64,000 nt of DNA from Sepiola atlantica (Eukaryota; Mollusca; Cephalopoda; Sepiida; Sepiolidae): positions 2,542,001 through 2,606,000 of the forward strand of contig CAUVYP010001208.1 of assembly GCA_963556195.1 (NCBI GenBank), read 5' to 3'. Shown here piece after piece: positions 63,142-64,000 of the stretch (within the stretch, counting starts at the first letter, position 1; each line of letters starts with the position of its first letter). The position numbers and the translations under genes were made by a program. A model generated the notes under the pieces. The model was not told the DNA's origin. It saw only the letters and a list, made by a program, of their open reading frames with translations, and searched no databases.

Positions 63142-63885
63142 TTAGCGCGTTTTAAAGTTGATATCGCTTTTGTTTATAACTTCCACATTTATTCGAATTG
63201 TGCAACGAAACTTTGCACAGATTAGCGGAGTCACATGTTCTACTGAAGTACCAAGTTTCAGAAGTGCAGCTCTTGTACTGCCGGAGATATGTCGATACAA
63301 ATTGAATACGCAAAACATCAACAAAATTTAGCGCGTTTTAAAGTTGATATCGCTTTTGTTTATAACTTCCACATTTATTCGAATTGTGCAACGAAACTTT
63401 GCAGACAGTCGCGGATAGGCCTTTTCTACTGAAGTACCAAGTTTCAGAAGTGCAGCTCTTGTACTGCCGGATATATGTCGATACAAATTGAATACGCAAA
63501 ACATCAACAAAATTTAGCGCGTTTTAAAGTTGATATCGCTTTTGTTTATAACTTCCACATTTATTCGAATTGTGCAACGATACTTTGCACAGATTAGCGG
63601 AGTCACATTTTCTACTGAAGTACCAAGTTTCAGAAGTGCAGCTCTTGTACTGCCGGAGATATGTCGATACAAACTGAATACGCAAAACATCAACAAAATT
63701 TAGCCCGTTTTAAAGTTGATATCGCTTTTGTTTATAACTTCCACATTTATTCGAATTGTGCAACGAAACTTTGCAGACAGTCGCGGAGGCACATTTTCTA
63801 CTGAAGTACCAAGTTTCAGAAGTGCAGCTCTTGTACTGCCGGAGATATGTCGATACAAACTGAATACGCAAAACATCAACAAAAT

Positions 63886-64000
63886 TTAGCGCGTTTTAAA
63901 GTTGATATCGCTTTTGTTTATAACTTCCACATTTATTCGAATTGTGCAACGAAACTTTGCACAGATTAGCGGAGGCACATTTTCTACTGAAGTACCAAGT
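63886..64000. repeat. Partial monomer, left part, at window end
   Basis: First 115 bases of a further monomer with GCGCG left end and a ca cassette carrying GGAGGCAC, a mix of ca and ga marks. The array continues to the right of the window. Confidence 0.97.

Larger units (their letters stand above)
1..64000. repeat. 186-bp satellite array with higher-order structure (entire window)
   Basis: The same 186-bp unit recurs head to tail from the first base to the last, with no interruption, spacer or change of orientation. From 85 to 63885 there are 343 complete monomers; the length is explained exactly by 343 x 186 plus nine 1-base insertions minus six 1-base deletions. Two typical monomers (ca and C types) differ at about 6 of 186 positions by hand count; the most divergent type (E) differs at about 13. 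The consensus is about 37% GC with A/T runs. Tandem arrays of this unit length and size are known mainly from centromeric and pericentromeric heterochromatin; assigning this array there is inference. I do not recognise the family. Orientation relative to a centromere is unknown, so no strand is given. Confidence 0.99.

Noticed and set aside
85..63882. An open reading frame of about 60 codons in nearly every monomer on the minus strand
   Set aside because: It follows from the repeat: 186 is a multiple of three and the conserved TTTA boundary gives a TAA in that frame once per monomer. The longest version begins with TTG, not ATG. Single-base indels, TACTAAC stops and AAAAAAA stops interrupt it freely, and no known domain is visible.
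1..64000. A gene for a protein with 62-residue repeats
   Set aside because: Almost every monomer ends with an in-frame stop, the 15 length-variant monomers shift the frame, and variants show no preference for silent changes that I can see.
1..64000. CRISPR array
   Set aside because: The unit is 186 bp and the whole unit is repeated; there are no unique spacers between short repeats and no cas genes.
1..64000. Ribosomal or 5S RNA gene tandem array
   Set aside because: No conserved rRNA or 5S promoter-box sequence is recognisable, and the monomer is AT-rich with no transcription-terminator T run of the usual kind.
1..64000. Transposon or retroelement insertion
   Set aside because: The 186-bp phase is unbroken from end to end apart from single-base indels, so no insertion of any size is present.
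1..64000. Telomeric or simple-sequence repeats
   Set aside because: No TTAGGG, TTAGG or other short tandem repeat runs are seen; the longest simple run is about seven A at some monomer ends.
1..64000. A new defence, mobile or metabolic gene system
   Set aside because: There is no non-repetitive DNA in the window in which such genes could lie.

Overview
The whole 64 kb window is one uninterrupted satellite DNA array. The unit is a 186-bp monomer, always in the same orientation. Counting from the monomer boundary at base 85 (the conserved TTTA/GCGCG junction), there are 343 complete monomers between 85 and 63885. Of these, 328 are 186 bp, six are 185 bp (one base deleted) and nine are 187 bp (one base inserted). 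This accounts exactly for the 63,801 bases; an 84-bp partial monomer precedes them and a 115-bp partial follows. I see no unique sequence, gene, RNA gene, transposon, telomere repeat or inversion.

Organism: a eukaryote. A long, phased 186-bp satellite with higher-order repeats (HORs) is typical of centromeric or pericentromeric heterochromatin. The consensus is about 37% GC by hand count. It has nine CpGs against about 6.4 expected, so CpG is not depleted, which argues against heavy germline CpG methylation and fits many invertebrates better than vertebrates. I do not recognise the satellite family and cannot name the taxon.

Monomer classes: most of the diagnostic variation lies in one roughly 25-bp zone just after a short inverted repeat. 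There are three main versions of this cassette: 'ca' (CAGATTAGCGGAGTCAC), 'ga' (GACAGTCGCGGAGGCAC, or with GGATAGGCCT in the 'D' subtype), and 'E' (GAGATAAGCGGAGTCAC, with a second variant patch CCATTCTTTAG). Further marks define subtypes: C (left end GCCCG), F (CGATACT plus GGTGATATG), H (GTGAAACG plus GACCGTCGCGG), J (GCCCGTTTTC), K (left junction TTGAGCG plus TTGGAATTG), G (CATTCATTCG), I (GTACAAAG).

Layout: (I) 1-15.9 kb, HOR units begun by E monomers, with lengths of 7, 9, 11 or 14 monomers and ca/ga alternation between E monomers. (II) 15.9-27 kb, E monomers lost; direct 2045-bp and 2232-bp HOR duplications; a five-monomer module appears. (III) 27-45.6 kb, no D monomers; nested duplications of 744, 2604 and 4278 bp; F/E'/K/J/H and F/E'/S/C modules. 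(IV) 45.6-64 kb, a mosaic re-using blocks of II and III, including a 17-monomer block that repeats the order at 28.2-31.3 kb about 31.8 kb downstream. Several duplication junctions contain a hybrid monomer that locates the unequal-exchange breakpoint to tens of bases. The plausible functional reading is centromere or heterochromatin structure; nothing here encodes a protein system.
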